The notes under the pieces are model-generated. The model searched no databases and had not been told where the DNA came from. It saw only the letters and a program-made list of their open reading frames with translations. From positions 25,023,023 through 25,087,022 of the forward strand of contig CAMZMU010000111.1 in NCBI GenBank assembly GCA_947311845.1: a stretch of 64,000 nt of DNA, given 5' to 3'. Below, in pieces: positions 1 through 10,098 of the stretch (position 1 is its first letter; every line of letters starts with the position of its first letter). Made by a program: the position numbers and the translations under genes. This DNA is from Poa pratensis. Its lineage: Eukaryota > Streptophyta > Magnoliopsida > Poales > Poaceae.

Positions 1-83
1 TTCGCGATGCACGCAAAAAATCCGTCATCATGGTGGTCTGATGCCGTTCCAGTTAGAGATTTGAAAAAAGAGGATGCAAAAGC

Positions 84-676
84 CTGATTGCTGATTGTCT
101 CATTGCTGATTGGCTTCACACGTTGGCAGCCTGTGATCAGAGCCGGCTGTGCTGGCCCAGGCCGAGATGCTCCAGGGAGAGAGGCTTGAAGATGCGGTGC
201 TCGTCGGAGTCGAATGCGGCGGTGAGCCTGGGCCACACGGACATGCTGAGGAGCCAGCCGTGGCCTCCCGGCAGCGCGATGATCCGCATCAAGCCGCAGC
301 ACAGCCTCCCGCGGTTCACCGACGTCGGCATCGCCAGGGCGGCGTGCCTGAAGCCGAAGTCGGTGTCGAAGTCGAACGACGTGAACGACGTCACGGCCAG
401 TACCGGGTTGCCCAGCCCGACGGTAGCCTTCTCGACGTACTTGGCAGCCTTGTGCTCCTCCACCCAGTCGATAAGCTCCTGAAAGTGCTCGCCCGTGGCC
501 GTCGACTTGATCGACTCACGCACCATGGACGCGACGTCTGCAAGCGGTCGCCGCTGGATCGCCTCCACGCTCGCTTCCGCCACCGCGAACGTCGTGACGT
601 TGCCGACGTAGTTGCGCATCGCAGCTGCCGCCGTGAGACGCCGTCACCCATCCACCCACCAGCCCATGCGGCATGT
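84..676 (-). pseudogene. BAHD acyltransferase pseudogene, copy 1 (3' part)
   Basis: The open frame at 137-619 encodes the C-terminal third of a BAHD (HXXXD-type) acyl-CoA-dependent acyltransferase, a cytosolic enzyme family that acylates phenolics, amines and alcohols. Visible family signatures are MRNYVGN near the frame start and the DFGWG-equivalent, here degraded to DFGFR. Upstream of the NYVGN motif, in the stretch that reads MGWWVDG in copy 2, a TGA follows VDG, so the reading frame is closed. The gene then stops abruptly at 676 where an LTR element is inserted; 40 bp of the same gene continue at 3318-3357 and homology ends there. It matches copy 2 (11911-13492) nearly base for base, including 3' flanking sequence. 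The acyl acceptor cannot be predicted. Certainly non-functional: no N-terminal half, no HXXXD motif. Confidence 0.85.
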
Positions 677-986
677 TGTCAGGGAATAGGATAAGTATGT
701 AATATGGGTTTATTAGTGGTTTAGTAGTTATGAGGGTACTTTAGGTATTTCATCTATGTTGTCTTCTTGTAGCTAGTTGGGTCTTTATAAGACTACCATT
801 GTATCATGTTGTAGCAACCAAGAAATAAAACACCCAAATTTATTTTCCAGTTCTTTACTTTCCTGCCTTAATTTCCTGCAAATTTACCTTTCTTGTATCC
901 AGCAATTTACCTAGTTTTTGCCTTAATTCCTCTAAATTCCCTGTTTTACCTATCCTAGTTCATCAGATTCTAGCAGGATCCTGACA
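677..986 (+). repeat. 5' LTR (310 bp)
   Basis: Direct repeat with 3008-3317, bounded by TG and CA inside an inverted TGTCAGG/CCTGACA terminus. Ends directly before the TGGTATCAG primer site. Confidence 0.93.
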
Positions 987-1239
987 AATGGTATCAGTAG
1001 CCAGTCTCCCCGAGCGTGATCCCACCCTCTCCACCCTCTACCAGATCGACCGAATCCGAGGTTGCCCGCAGATCTCTGCTGCCGGCCGTAAAATCCCTCG
1101 ACTGTGGTCGATACCCTGGATCAGGCTCCGCGGAGTAGATCTCGCCGCTCTCGATCCATAACCATCATCCGCACAAGGTCGCAGGATTGGCAGTAATTTC
1201 CCACCCTCCCTTCCCCAAATCGAAACGAATCTCGTATCC

Positions 1240-2016
1240 ATGGCGACGGCGTTTTTCCCCTTCCCCAGCATCCCTTCCGCCGCCACCTACCACCACCCTT
1301 TTCCCATCGGATTCACCACCACGTACGTGCCCGGTCCAGAATTATCCTACCTAGCACCCGTGCCTGGATTTTTCTCCTCCCCAATTACCACCCAAATCGA
1401 CCCAAATCAGCCACTACCCGCCGCCAACCAAGTCCATGGCGAAATTCCCCACACCTACTCGCCAGAACTCCGTTCATCTCTTCCCACCGATCTCTGCAGC
1501 CCGATGCCGCGGCTGTTGGACACCATTCCAACCTCAACCGCGCACGCCGACCTCTCCTACTCCAAGGCCGACGAGGTGCGCGCGTTCCTGGACTACGACG
1601 GCAACAACCTCGCCGTGGACCTACCCGCACCCGCTGCTAGCAACGTCACCTTCGGCACCGAGGAGGTAAGCCAGTACTTGGCATCCGATGCTGCCACCGC
1701 TGGTTCGGTCTTGTTTGGATCCACCTCGCCTGCATTCGTATGCAGCAACACCGACGCCTCCTCTCCAGCTACCACAGCTACTACGACCACCCCATCTGAA
1801 CCAGTACACGCGGAAGAAGCTGTACGTGACAATCTTGCACGTGAAATCGTATTCATTCAGAAACGACTCCAGCATCAGGAGTACTCACTTCAATCCATCC
1901 AAGGTGAGGTAGCTAACCTGAGCAACAGAGTAGCACAGATCGCCATTTCATTGGGCATGCAGCACATTCAGGATAGAACTATTCATTCCCAAGCTAGTGG
2001 CTTTGCACTTAATTGA
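1240..2016 (+). CDS. ORF1 of the non-autonomous LTR element, 258 aa
   Basis: First internal open frame of the 677-3317 element. The N-terminal 90 residues are rich in Pro, Ser, Thr and aromatic residues; the C-terminal 60 residues (about 195-245) form a probable heptad-type coiled coil with repeated Leu/Ile/Val and Gln/Glu. No zinc knuckle (CCHC) or known gag fold is recognisable. By position it may be a gag-like or structural protein, but this is inference. It overlaps the next frame by 20 bases in another register, so the two may be one product separated by a frameshift, or a decayed single ORF. Confidence 0.5.
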   Translation: MATAFFPFPSIPSAATYHHPFPIGFTTTYVPGPELSYLAPVPGFFSSPITTQIDPNQPLPAANQVHGEIPHTYSPELRSSLPTDLCSPMPRLLDTIPTSTAHADLSYSKADEVRAFLDYDGNNLAVDLPAPAASNVTFGTEEVSQYLASDAATAGSVLFGSTSPAFVCSNTDASSPATTATTTTPSEPVHAEEAVRDNLAREIVFIQKRLQHQEYSLQSIQGEVANLSNRVAQIAISLGMQHIQDRTIHSQASGFALN

Positions 2017-2911
2017 GCGTGATGTGCAAGTTGGTGAAATGCCAATCTGTGATGTAAAAGATGAAGAAACCAATAGCTCCTTGTCATCAAATGAGATACC
2101 CTCACCCATGTCTGCTAGTACTGCTGACCAGATGGAGTTTCAGATATTCGAGAGAATGCCAAAATTCGATGTCTATGATGATGAAACAGATGACCCCTCA
2201 CCTGAGTTTGTTGATATGTTCACTAGCAGTCCTAACCAGCTTACCATTTCCTTCCACAAGGCACCTGAGAATGCATCCAGTGAACAAGTCAAAGGTTTCA
2301 ACAAGGCACCTGAAACTGAATGCGCTAGTGCTTGCCTGAATATTACCTCAGATATGCAGAATTTCACTCTTGAGCTGCAGCAACAAGAGGATGAGAAGAC
2401 TTGCAATTGTCCAGTCCTAAAGGCATCTGATTCAGTTGTCACAAGCTCCAGCCAGCTCATCAGTGAACATAGTAGGAGAAAACTGAGACTGCTATGGGAT
2501 CCAGGAGCACATACAATTCCAGGTTCCACAACACACAGAGATATCCAGTGCAATGTCAGATTGCCAACAAGGTTGATAAATCATGGAATTCTGTTCTTGT
2601 GGGATCCAGGCATTCTGAGCTTGATTGACATGACACTGGCTTTTGTTACAATACAATTGGTGGTGCCATATTCCAAATGCTTTCCTAGAGCTCAAGAAGG
2701 AAGAGATGTGGCACTAGTGGGTTGTTCTGCTATCCATGTTTGCTACTTGGTTTCTGCTCTCTTTCCTCCCACACAATTCGCAGCCAAAGGTCCCAGTAAC
2801 ATTGAACTTGGTGTCAAGAAGTATTGCAATGCAAAGAAGCTGCTATCTTCACACAACTATCTTCAGATATGGGAAATGGATATTATCTTCATTACATTTC
2901 TACCTCCCTGA
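1997..2911 (+). CDS. ORF2 of the non-autonomous LTR element, 304 aa
   Basis: Overlaps the end of ORF1 by 20 bases in a different frame. The N-terminal 150 residues are acidic and Ser/Thr-rich with no domain I recognise. The C-terminal half contains two copies of an LWDPG-type motif (around residues 165 and 200) in otherwise hydrophobic sequence, which may be a decayed internal duplication. No polymerase, integrase or protease motif is present. Function unknown; it could be translated by ribosomal frameshifting from ORF1 or may not be translated. Confidence 0.4.
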   Translation: MALHLIERDVQVGEMPICDVKDEETNSSLSSNEIPSPMSASTADQMEFQIFERMPKFDVYDDETDDPSPEFVDMFTSSPNQLTISFHKAPENASSEQVKGFNKAPETECASACLNITSDMQNFTLELQQQEDEKTCNCPVLKASDSVVTSSSQLISEHSRRKLRLLWDPGAHTIPGSTTHRDIQCNVRLPTRLINHGILFLWDPGILSLIDMTLAFVTIQLVVPYSKCFPRAQEGRDVALVGCSAIHVCYLVSALFPPTQFAAKGPSNIELGVKKYCNAKKLLSSHNYLQIWEMDIIFITFLPP

Positions 2912-3007
2912 TGCGGTGAAGCAATTATGAAGGATAATTATCAATGATAAAAGTTTCTGTAGAAACTTGTTTATCCATTGGTGACCAATGGTCTCAAGGG
3001 GAAGGAA

Positions 3008-3317
3008 TGTCAGGGAATAGGATAAGTATGTAATATGGGTTTATTAGTGGTTTAGTAGTTATGAGGGTACTTTAGGTATTTCATCTATGTTGTCTTCTTG
3101 TAGCTAGTTGGGTCTTTATAAGACTACCATTGTATCATGTTGTAGCAACCAAGAAATAAAACACCCAAATTTATTTTCCAGTTCTTTACTTTCCTGCCTT
3201 AATTTCCTGCAAATTTACCTTTCTTGTATCCAGCAATTTACCTAGTTTTTGCCTTAATTCTTCTAAATTCCCTGTTTTACCTATCCTAGTTCATCAGATT
3301 CTAGCAGGATCCTGACA
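3008..3317 (+). repeat. 3' LTR (310 bp)
   Basis: Second copy of the 677-986 repeat, preceded by a purine-rich tract and followed by target duplication CATGT and the remaining BAHD sequence. Confidence 0.93.
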
Positions 3318-3357
3318 CATGTCTCGTCGGACGCGCCCACGACGGCCGCAAAGACCT
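3318..3357 (-). pseudogene. BAHD copy 1, short upstream remnant after the LTR element
   Basis: Matches copy 2 at about 12484-12525 and shows that the LTR element split a single gene. Similarity to copy 2 ends at about 3357, where a block begins that recurs near 25120, 27220 and 28725. The 5' half of copy 1 was therefore lost by deletion or recombination at this point. Confidence 0.8.
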
Positions 3358-3583
3358 TAACTTGTCTAACTTCACTGATATGCGTGCTATAGTCTCCCCG
3401 TACGGATTTCTATTAGACTAGCTCACTTAATAAACTGACAAAGGATAAAATTGTGATAGGGATACGTGAGAGCTTATCTGGCGGCTTCTTCTTATCTCCC
3501 AACACCATGCCGCTTATTTGAATACTTTATGGCATGTAGATGAGCAGTTCAATACTTCATCAAGACGAAATTCATTGTTTGTA

Positions 3584-3706
3584 CTACCTCCGATCCATAT
3601 TAGTGGGCACAACTTTGTCTAGATACACATGTATCTAGTCTAAATACTTAACTAGATACATATGAATTTAGACAAATCTATGCCCACTAATATGGATCGG
3701 AGGGAG
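3584..3706. mobile_element. Stowaway-type MITE
   Basis: 123-bp inverted-repeat element with ends CTACCTCCGATCC and GGATCGGAGGGAG, flanked by TA on both sides (3582-3583, 3707-3708). The two arms are complementary over most of their length. Tc1/mariner-derived, non-coding, and moved by a transposase made elsewhere. Confidence 0.9.
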
Positions 3707-3734
3707 TATAAAAATTGGTATAACTTTCATAGAC

Positions 3735-4115
3735 GCTGACCTACCAAGGACCGACCTCGTAACTAAATGGCTCTTTGCTATTGACCTTCCAGGAGGACCA
3801 ATGGCTTCATATGACTGCATGCCATTCAAGTCTTTATAAGTAGCAAGGCTTCCCCAAGCATAGGACGAATAGCTTCTTTCTCATATTCTACTTCTTTGTC
3901 TTATAATTACACAATCCAATTTGGTGCATTGTTTGTTGTGCTCTGCGCACTAGGATATGAATTTTATGTGTATGGGCATAGAAGGCACCGGGAATTACAG
4001 ATGGATCACCGGGCACAAGAACCATTTCGTTGCTATTCCCTTTAGTGTGTCTTTTCCTCGTACTCCACCGCCTCATCTATTCTCCTTCGGCCGGATGAGT
4101 TGTTATCGTAGAAAT
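3735..4115 (+). repeat. Unit 1 of a seven-copy promoter/5'-end-like repeat
   Basis: Recurs at 5540, 6945, 8445, 24180, 25940 and 27455. Order within the unit: a conserved block ending in CCATTCAAGTC, a TATA-like TTTATAAG (3833-3840), a C/T-rich stretch, a block with TTTGGTGCATT, then GGGCATAGAAGGCACCGG and an ATG at 4001. The ATG here opens only a 15-codon frame. The arrangement resembles a duplicated core promoter plus 5' leader and first exon. I do not recognise the parent gene. Confidence 0.6.
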
Positions 4116-4894
4116 CTCTTCTAGACATCTCGTATGCCACACTTTCTTTGAATTTTGATGAAGTAGCATATTAGTACTTGCTTGCTTTGCTGGAATTGGT
4201 TGGAGGAAGTATGACATGGAAGGATCACCCAGAGTAAGCACATGGCCATGTTCGCTCCATGGTTCTGGAGGAGCAATACGTCAAGCCTCAGACACAGTAC
4301 ACAAAACATGCAGCTGCTCGGTCTAGTCCGGCGAGTCTCCGTAGGGATTAGTAACACGACAAGTGACGGGAGTGATGTTTCGTATGGAGCTGCTCTGCAT
4401 AGCCCTTGCCCAGCTAACTTGGTTGGCTCCGATACTATACACAAAGATTTGAATCAATGCATCTGGTAGTCCTGATTACCGCCAACTCGTGATTGATGTT
4501 GGTGCCGGCCTGTAGGATAGAGATATTTACATTCACGAGTGGCATGTAATATTGCATCAATCCATGATTGATGGTAGCAGGTGCTAAGACGGTGCGGGCA
4601 ACTATTTTCACACCTCAAGTAAACACAGCTGGTTAATGCAGATGGTTGTATCTAGATTTGTATCTATATATTAGCATAACTTGTTGATTTAGCCTGGAAT
4701 TCAAACTAATTACAACACGTAATATAAAGTTGGCCCGGGATTTGGTTGGATCTTGACTCAAAGCCTTCAGCAAAGTACAGTGTAGGGCACAACAAGACAT
4801 GGAAGATTAGTTTGTAATGTTTCTAGCGACCCGAAGTTGTCAAGCTTCACTGATTAGTACTTGGTAAGCTCTCTTTTCTTCAGGCATCTATCTA

Positions 4895-5045
4895 CTTCCT
4901 CCGTTTCAAAATATAAGTCTTTTTTAGAGATTTCCAAACAGACTACATATGGAGCAAAATGAGTGAATCAGCACTGTAAAATACATATATATATACATCC
5001 GATTCCGGAAAAGCTAAAACATCTTATAATATGGAATGGAAGGAG
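4895..5045. mobile_element. Stowaway-type MITE
   Basis: 151-bp element with ends CTTCCTCCGTTTC and GGAATGGAAGGAG and flanking TA dinucleotides (4893-4894, 5046-5047). Internal sequence AAATATAAGTCTTTTT is typical of the grass Stowaway/Thalos group. Confidence 0.85.
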
Positions 5046-5539
5046 TATTAGACTAGCTCACTTAATAAACAAAAAAAGGACAAACGTATAACAAGTATGC
5101 TCATAATGCGTATAACAAGTTGAAACAGATAAATGGATGATTCTAAAAAAACTGATATAAAAATATGATTATGAGAAACAAACAGATAAAAAGGCCTCTC
5201 TTGCTATCATGCTCACAAACCAAGTATGCTCACAATCCTTGATTTCCTTTCTTCGAAAAGGGAAAGCCCCGGGGCCGCTGCATTAGTCGATATCTAAATC
5301 TTGGGTGTAAACTTTTTTTTTTGAGCTCAACGGGTGTAAACTTTTATCTAGGCCTAATTCTTTGGCACGAGATATCGTATGCTAGAGCATCTAAATGAAT
5401 TTGGTGAAAAGGGCTGAATATATAATTGAGAAGATAGTTTTGCAGAGGTCAGGGTTTCAACGTCCATTTCAAAAAAAAAAAAAAAATCGAGAAGATATTT
5501 CTCCTTCACTTTTTTTGTTTAAAGAGTTGTTATAGCTTT

Positions 5540-5945
5540 CATAGTCGTGACCTACCAAGGACCAAGCTCGTGACTAAGAGGCTCTTAGCTATTGAGCTCC
5601 CGGGAGGACCAGTGGCTCCATATGACTGCCTGCCATTCAATTATTTATAAGTTGTGAGGCTTTCCCGAGCATAGGATGAGTAGATCATTTCACATTCTAC
5701 TTATTTGTCGTATATTACATAACCCAACTGAGTTCATTACTTGTTGTGTACTGCACACTAGGATATGAACTTGATATATATGGGCATGGAAGACACCGGG
5801 AATTACTGATGGATCACCGAAATCACAACACACACTTGCTTGTTCTTGCATCTAGCTTGTCTTTCCCTCTTAATGCACCGTCACAGCTATTCTCCATATA
5901 TCCGACCCGTCATCTGTCCATTGTAGCATGCTGATCTAGACGTCA
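5540..5945 (+). repeat. Unit 2 of the promoter/5'-end-like repeat
   Basis: Aligns with unit 1 throughout: TATA-like TTTATAAG at 5644-5651, then GGGCATGGAAGACACCGG. An ATG at 5809 overlaps the TGA of a nine-codon upstream frame (MGMEDTGNY) in a TGATG arrangement. The downstream frame (5809-5934, 41 aa) begins MDHRNHN followed by a hydrophobic LLVLASSLSF stretch, reminiscent of a short secretory leader. The upstream frame is also open through this start in the same register. Whether any of this is translated is unknown. Confidence 0.6.
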
Positions 5946-6944
5946 TGTATGCCATACTCACTTTGGAGTTTTGAGGAAGTAGCATCTTGGCATTTTCCTG
6001 CTTTGCTGGGATTGGTTGTTGGCAGTACCACTCCTAAGTATTGCCGAATGAAAGCACAAAGACGTACAAAAAGTTCTGAATAATTATCCAGCAGACCTGA
6101 CTTATGGTCAACTCATGCATGCAGATTTTGGAAATACACGTCCATGTTTTTATTTGTTCAAAATGCATGCAGATTTTGGAAATACACATGTTTTTTCCTT
6201 ATGAATGAACTATTTTTAATCGGTATTTCTAGTGACGAACGTTCTGTACCCGCGCTTACGCCACAACCGATTCACGCAATGTCCGATTTTCTGGGGACGG
6301 CCGCGATTAACGCGCACACTTCCATTTGACCCACACACCCATCATCCTCCACTGCTTTCTGGGGACGACCGCAATTAAGAATGACCCTATTTTACCAGCC
6401 AAGACTGCTACAGCGTGGTTCGGACTGGTTTGACCATTTTTACGCCGTAATGCAAGTTTAAGGTCCACCCTATCCTGTTTTGAACTCTTCGGCACATCAT
6501 AAACAAGTTTATGGGTGTCCTATTTAGCTCTTTATATAGTGATCGACAGACCACAATTGCCTAAATTTAAAATAATCAAACTTCTATATCGACAGACCAC
6601 AACTCTCCATGTGTACATTAATTATATCACTGAATGCAAGCGTTGAGCCGTTGGGAAAATTACACGGTAGTCAATCAAGGGGAGGAAGTAGAATGCCACG
6701 GGAGAGGGCGCGTACGATGGGACGCCGTGCTCGACGTGATAGAAACGATTTGCAGGCTCGATCCGGACATGAAAACCCATTTGGCTTGGATCACTAGTTT
6801 GTTTCTAGGCTTGAATAACACAACCAACCACCGCTCGGAATTCTGGAAAATTCCATATGGGCAATTACCAGCCCAAATTCCTACATCCAAACATAGCATA
6901 AATAAATTAATTCGTTTGTATAAAAGATTGTTGTAGCTTTCATA

Positions 6945-7350
6945 GATGTTTAACTACCAAGAACCAAGCTCATAACTGAGGGGCTCTTAGCTATTTACCT
7001 CCTAGGAGGACCAATTGCTTCATATGAATGCCTGCCATTCAAGTCTTTATAAGGAGCAATGCATCCCCAAGCATAGGATGAGTGGCTTATTTCTCATTCT
7101 ACTTATTTTTCTTATAATTACACTATCCAATTTGGTGCATTAATTATTTGTTATGCTTTGCACACTTGGATTTGAATTTGGTATGTATGGGCTTGGAAGA
7201 CACCGGGAATTAAGGATGGATCCTCAAAATCGCAACAAGCACTTGTTTGTTCTCTGTCGCTACCTTGCCTTTATCTCCTACTCCATCGCCTCGCCTATTC
7301 TCCCTCTGTCACACGCGATGCCTGACCATCATACCATGTTGATCTATACA
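6945..7350 (+). repeat. Unit 3 of the promoter/5'-end-like repeat
   Basis: TATA-like TTTATAAG at 7046-7053. The ATG equivalent to unit 2 lies at 7216 and opens MDPQNRN followed by a hydrophobic segment, ending at 7389 (57 aa). A longer in-frame ATG exists at 7153. Sequence similarity to units 1 and 2 continues past 7350 to about 7440 (the TTGCTGGG-TTGG segment). Confidence 0.6.
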
Positions 7351-7870
7351 TCATGTGTCCCACTTTCTCTCGGAATTTTGAAGAAGTAGTAGCATTTTGG
7401 TAGTTTGTCGCTTTGCTGGGTCTGGTTGGCGGCAGTAGCACACACAAGGATGTCCAAGGAAAGCAAGTAAGCAACTAACAATGTTCACTTCCATGGTTCT
7501 GCAAGAGCATCATAAACACCTTCATAGATGCGCGCAAAGATGTGAATCGATGCACCTGGTAAGCAGGCATAAGGAATCAACACGTGATTGAGGTGGGGTC
7601 AGCCTATAGGACAGTGATATTCGCAAACAATAATGGTTTAGCAACTATGGCTGGCTAAAGTGCCATGTAAAGCATAAAGATATTTTACATTTCAAATGAA
7701 TATAAATCATAGAAAACCTACACGCTACACAAATTACAAACGCACGAGCCTTACATGGTTGAAAACCTAGCTTGTTAGTTGTTAATGAAGATGGTTTGCT
7801 TTATTTTTGGTAACCAGCGTGGCCAAGGAACACATACATGTAGATTTTACGCATGAATTATGGAAGTTAA

Positions 7871-8215
7871 GGGCTTCTTTGGATCACAGGACTTGAAAAC
7901 ATAGGAATTGAAAAAACACAGGAATTTGACAGGATTACATGTGTAAAACTGAGGATTACAATACAGAGGAAAATTGGAGGAATGGTCATTTGGATTAAAC
8001 ACAGGAAAAACACAAGAAAAGTGCCTCGATCCTACGCGAATGAGTGTAAAAAAGAGGTTAGAGTGGATGTTGAAATTCCTATGGGATTGAGGTGTAGGAA
8101 TGCAATCCATAGGAATTTTGGAGTTGCCATTCCTTTGATTCAAAGGGATTTCTTAGGAAAAAATCCTATAGACTGGAATCCTCCAATATTCCTATGAAAA
8201 TCCTTTAGTCCAAAC
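7871..8215. mobile_element. MITE, probable PIF/Harbinger or hAT type
   Basis: Approximately inverted ends GGGCTTCTTTGGATCACAGGA and, on the other strand, GTTTGGACTAAAGGATTTTC, with repeated TAGGAATT-type segments inside. This is the layout of abundant grass MITEs of the TTTGGNNCAAAGGA kind. Borders are approximate and I see no clear target duplication. Confidence 0.6.
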
Positions 8216-8444
8216 TTTTCAAGCTTCATATTGATATGGCTACAAAAGGAATAACCCCGGTATTCCAATCTAACTCTAAGTTGGCTGCCAAGCTTCTTGA
8301 TGCGATCATGCTTGAAGCTGGCAAGTGAAAACGGGTGAGGTTTGTCATGTTTCAAGCACTAGCCAATGTAATTAGAAGCCCGAACTGATGGAACGAGCTA
8401 AGTAAATTAATTATTTGTGTAAAAAGATCGTTATAGCATTCATA

Positions 8445-8780
8445 GCCGCTGACCTACCAACGACCAAGCTCATAACTGAGGGGCTCTTAACTATTGACCT
8501 CCCGGGAGGACAATTTGGTTCATACGACTGTGTGCCATTCAAGTCTTTATAAGTAGCAAGCCTTACCAAGCATAGGATGAATGGTTCATTTCTAATTCTT
8601 CTTCTTTGTCTATTAATTACACATCCAATTTGGTGCATGATTTGATATGGGTGGGCATGGAAGACACTAGGAAGTAGGGATGGTTCACTGAAATCACAAA
8701 AAGCACTTGTTTCTTCTTGACGCTAGCGTGTCTTTCCCTCATACTCCATGGCCTTATCTATTCACCCTCGGAAGAAGTCC
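8445..8780 (+). repeat. Unit 4 of the promoter/5'-end-like repeat
   Basis: TATA-like TTTATAAG at 8546-8553. The leader is shortened: the segment carrying TTGTTGTG-CACTAGG is deleted, and the conserved ATG region is mutated. Last unit before the block of inserted DNA that separates units 1-4 from units 5-7. Confidence 0.55.
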
Positions 8781-9439
8781 ATTTTTTTTTGGTTGCTCAC
8801 CACATATGCCATGTGGTAAAAGTTAAATGGACAACACACTCGCTAAAGTTCAAAATGGGGCACATAATCCTCTGGACTATCCAAACCCAAGTAGATGCCC
8901 CCTAACCTCTCTTAAGCAGTTTTGGCGAGCACATCTACTTATGTGGCAATGTGACGGTACGATTATCTTTGACTTGATACTACTATTTCACCTTGAGACC
9001 CATACATCAGCCTATCGAACTAATTCTATCATATTACTTTTTTTCACTTGTCTCCAGCGCGGCGACTACGAGTGCGGGTGTTGTGTAGGCAGGGTAGCAC
9101 CAGGCTCAGGTCGTCATGTACTCCGCCTGCACCTGCTGTATTCCCCCATCTTGGTGCGCGAACGCCAGGTTCAGGTCATGCACAACGCAAGTTTCGGGTT
9201 CTTGTTGGCAAAGGTTATGGAAACGAACTCAAATTTTCTACCAGGGATGCTCGGAATTTGTGTTTAGAGCGTTTACCGGAAAATATCAATCGGTTACCAG
9301 ACAAATTTAAAACCAGAATTAAAATTCAAATGCCGTAGTATGATCTTTAACCGAGGGTGCTCTCGTTTGTATTTAAAAAATTCGAAAATTTTAAAAAAAA
9401 TCCCGGTAAACCTATTTACCGTCCGGGGGTGCTTAGGAT
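8781..9439. other. Unassigned intergenic stretch
   Basis: About 660 bp without a gene I can support. The first part is AT-rich. 9048-9240 is more GC-rich and on the minus strand reads a short HDLNLAFAH-like peptide, but with stops on either side. 9250-9430 has imperfect GTTTACCGG/CCGGTAAAC repeats that may belong to a transposon terminus. Confidence 0.4.
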
Positions 9440-10098
9440 CAGGGGTGGCGCCACCATGGGGCGAGGTGGGGCGGCCGCCCCCCCCCTTCAGCTCAGGGGA
9501 TTTTTTTCAGTATATGTACACAGTATGCTGCTGCCATGTATACCGTATACGGAAGAGATTAAAAAAAGAAAAAAAGAAAGAACGGGGACGTTGGAGTGGA
9601 CCCTGTCGCACACGGTCGCGAGTCGCGACCCAGTTTTCCATCCCCAATCTCGCCCTGCTCGCTCTGGCTCTGGCTCTCTCGATCCCCAATCTCGCTCTGG
9701 CTCTCTCGATCCGCCGCCGTCGCTCCTTGCTGCCCAATCTCGCTCCGCCCTCTTCATCCCTCCTTGATTCCCCAATCCCCAACCGCGGCGCCGCCTTGCT
9801 CCCGACGGCCCCTCCTCGCTGCTACCCGCTCGATCCGCCGTCGCCCCACCGTCCGCCGAGACGTCGACTGCTCCAGGAGTCGGGCGACCAGCCGAGCAGC
9901 CGAACCCGAGCAGCAGCACACCGATTCCGCAGGTAGTTCCCAGTTCCCACCTATTTTCCCCTGTTTCATACTGCAATAGGCCAGTAGCTTCTGTTTCGAT
10001 TTTAGTCAGCTATTTTCATGTCAATCCAAGACATCCAGTACCGCATTAGGCTATGTTTGTTCTGTCAATACACTAGTTTAATAGTTTTGATCTGTTTT

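Larger units (their letters stand above)
677..3317 (+). mobile_element. Non-autonomous LTR retrotransposon inserted in BAHD copy 1
   Basis: Two 310-bp direct LTRs (677-986 and 3008-3317) begin TGTCAGGG and end CCTGACA and look almost identical. They are flanked by a 5-bp target duplication CATGT (672-676 and 3318-3322). A primer-binding site TGGTATCAG, as for initiator Met tRNA, starts at 989, and a purine tract AAGGGGAAGGAA lies at 2996-3007, so the element reads left to right. The 2.0 kb interior has no reverse transcriptase, integrase or protease. It must therefore rely on another element for movement. The near-identity of the LTRs implies a recent insertion. Comparison with BAHD copy 2 at about 12500 shows the empty site. 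Confidence 0.93.

Noticed and set aside
8216..8335. SKLAAKLLDAIMLEAGK-like peptide after the 7.9-8.2 kb MITE
   Set aside because: About 30 residues with no start and no recognisable family; could be chance.
9048..9240. Minus-strand HDLNLAFAH-like peptide resembling the tail of a Dof-type protein
   Set aside because: Only about 25 residues, bounded by stops, and DLNLAF is too short and common a motif to assign a family.
9488..9976. Overlapping frames on both strands in the GC-rich leader of the hAT fragment
   Set aside because: Simple-sequence-like CTCTGGCTCT and CGATCC repeats give long open frames on both strands without coding character.
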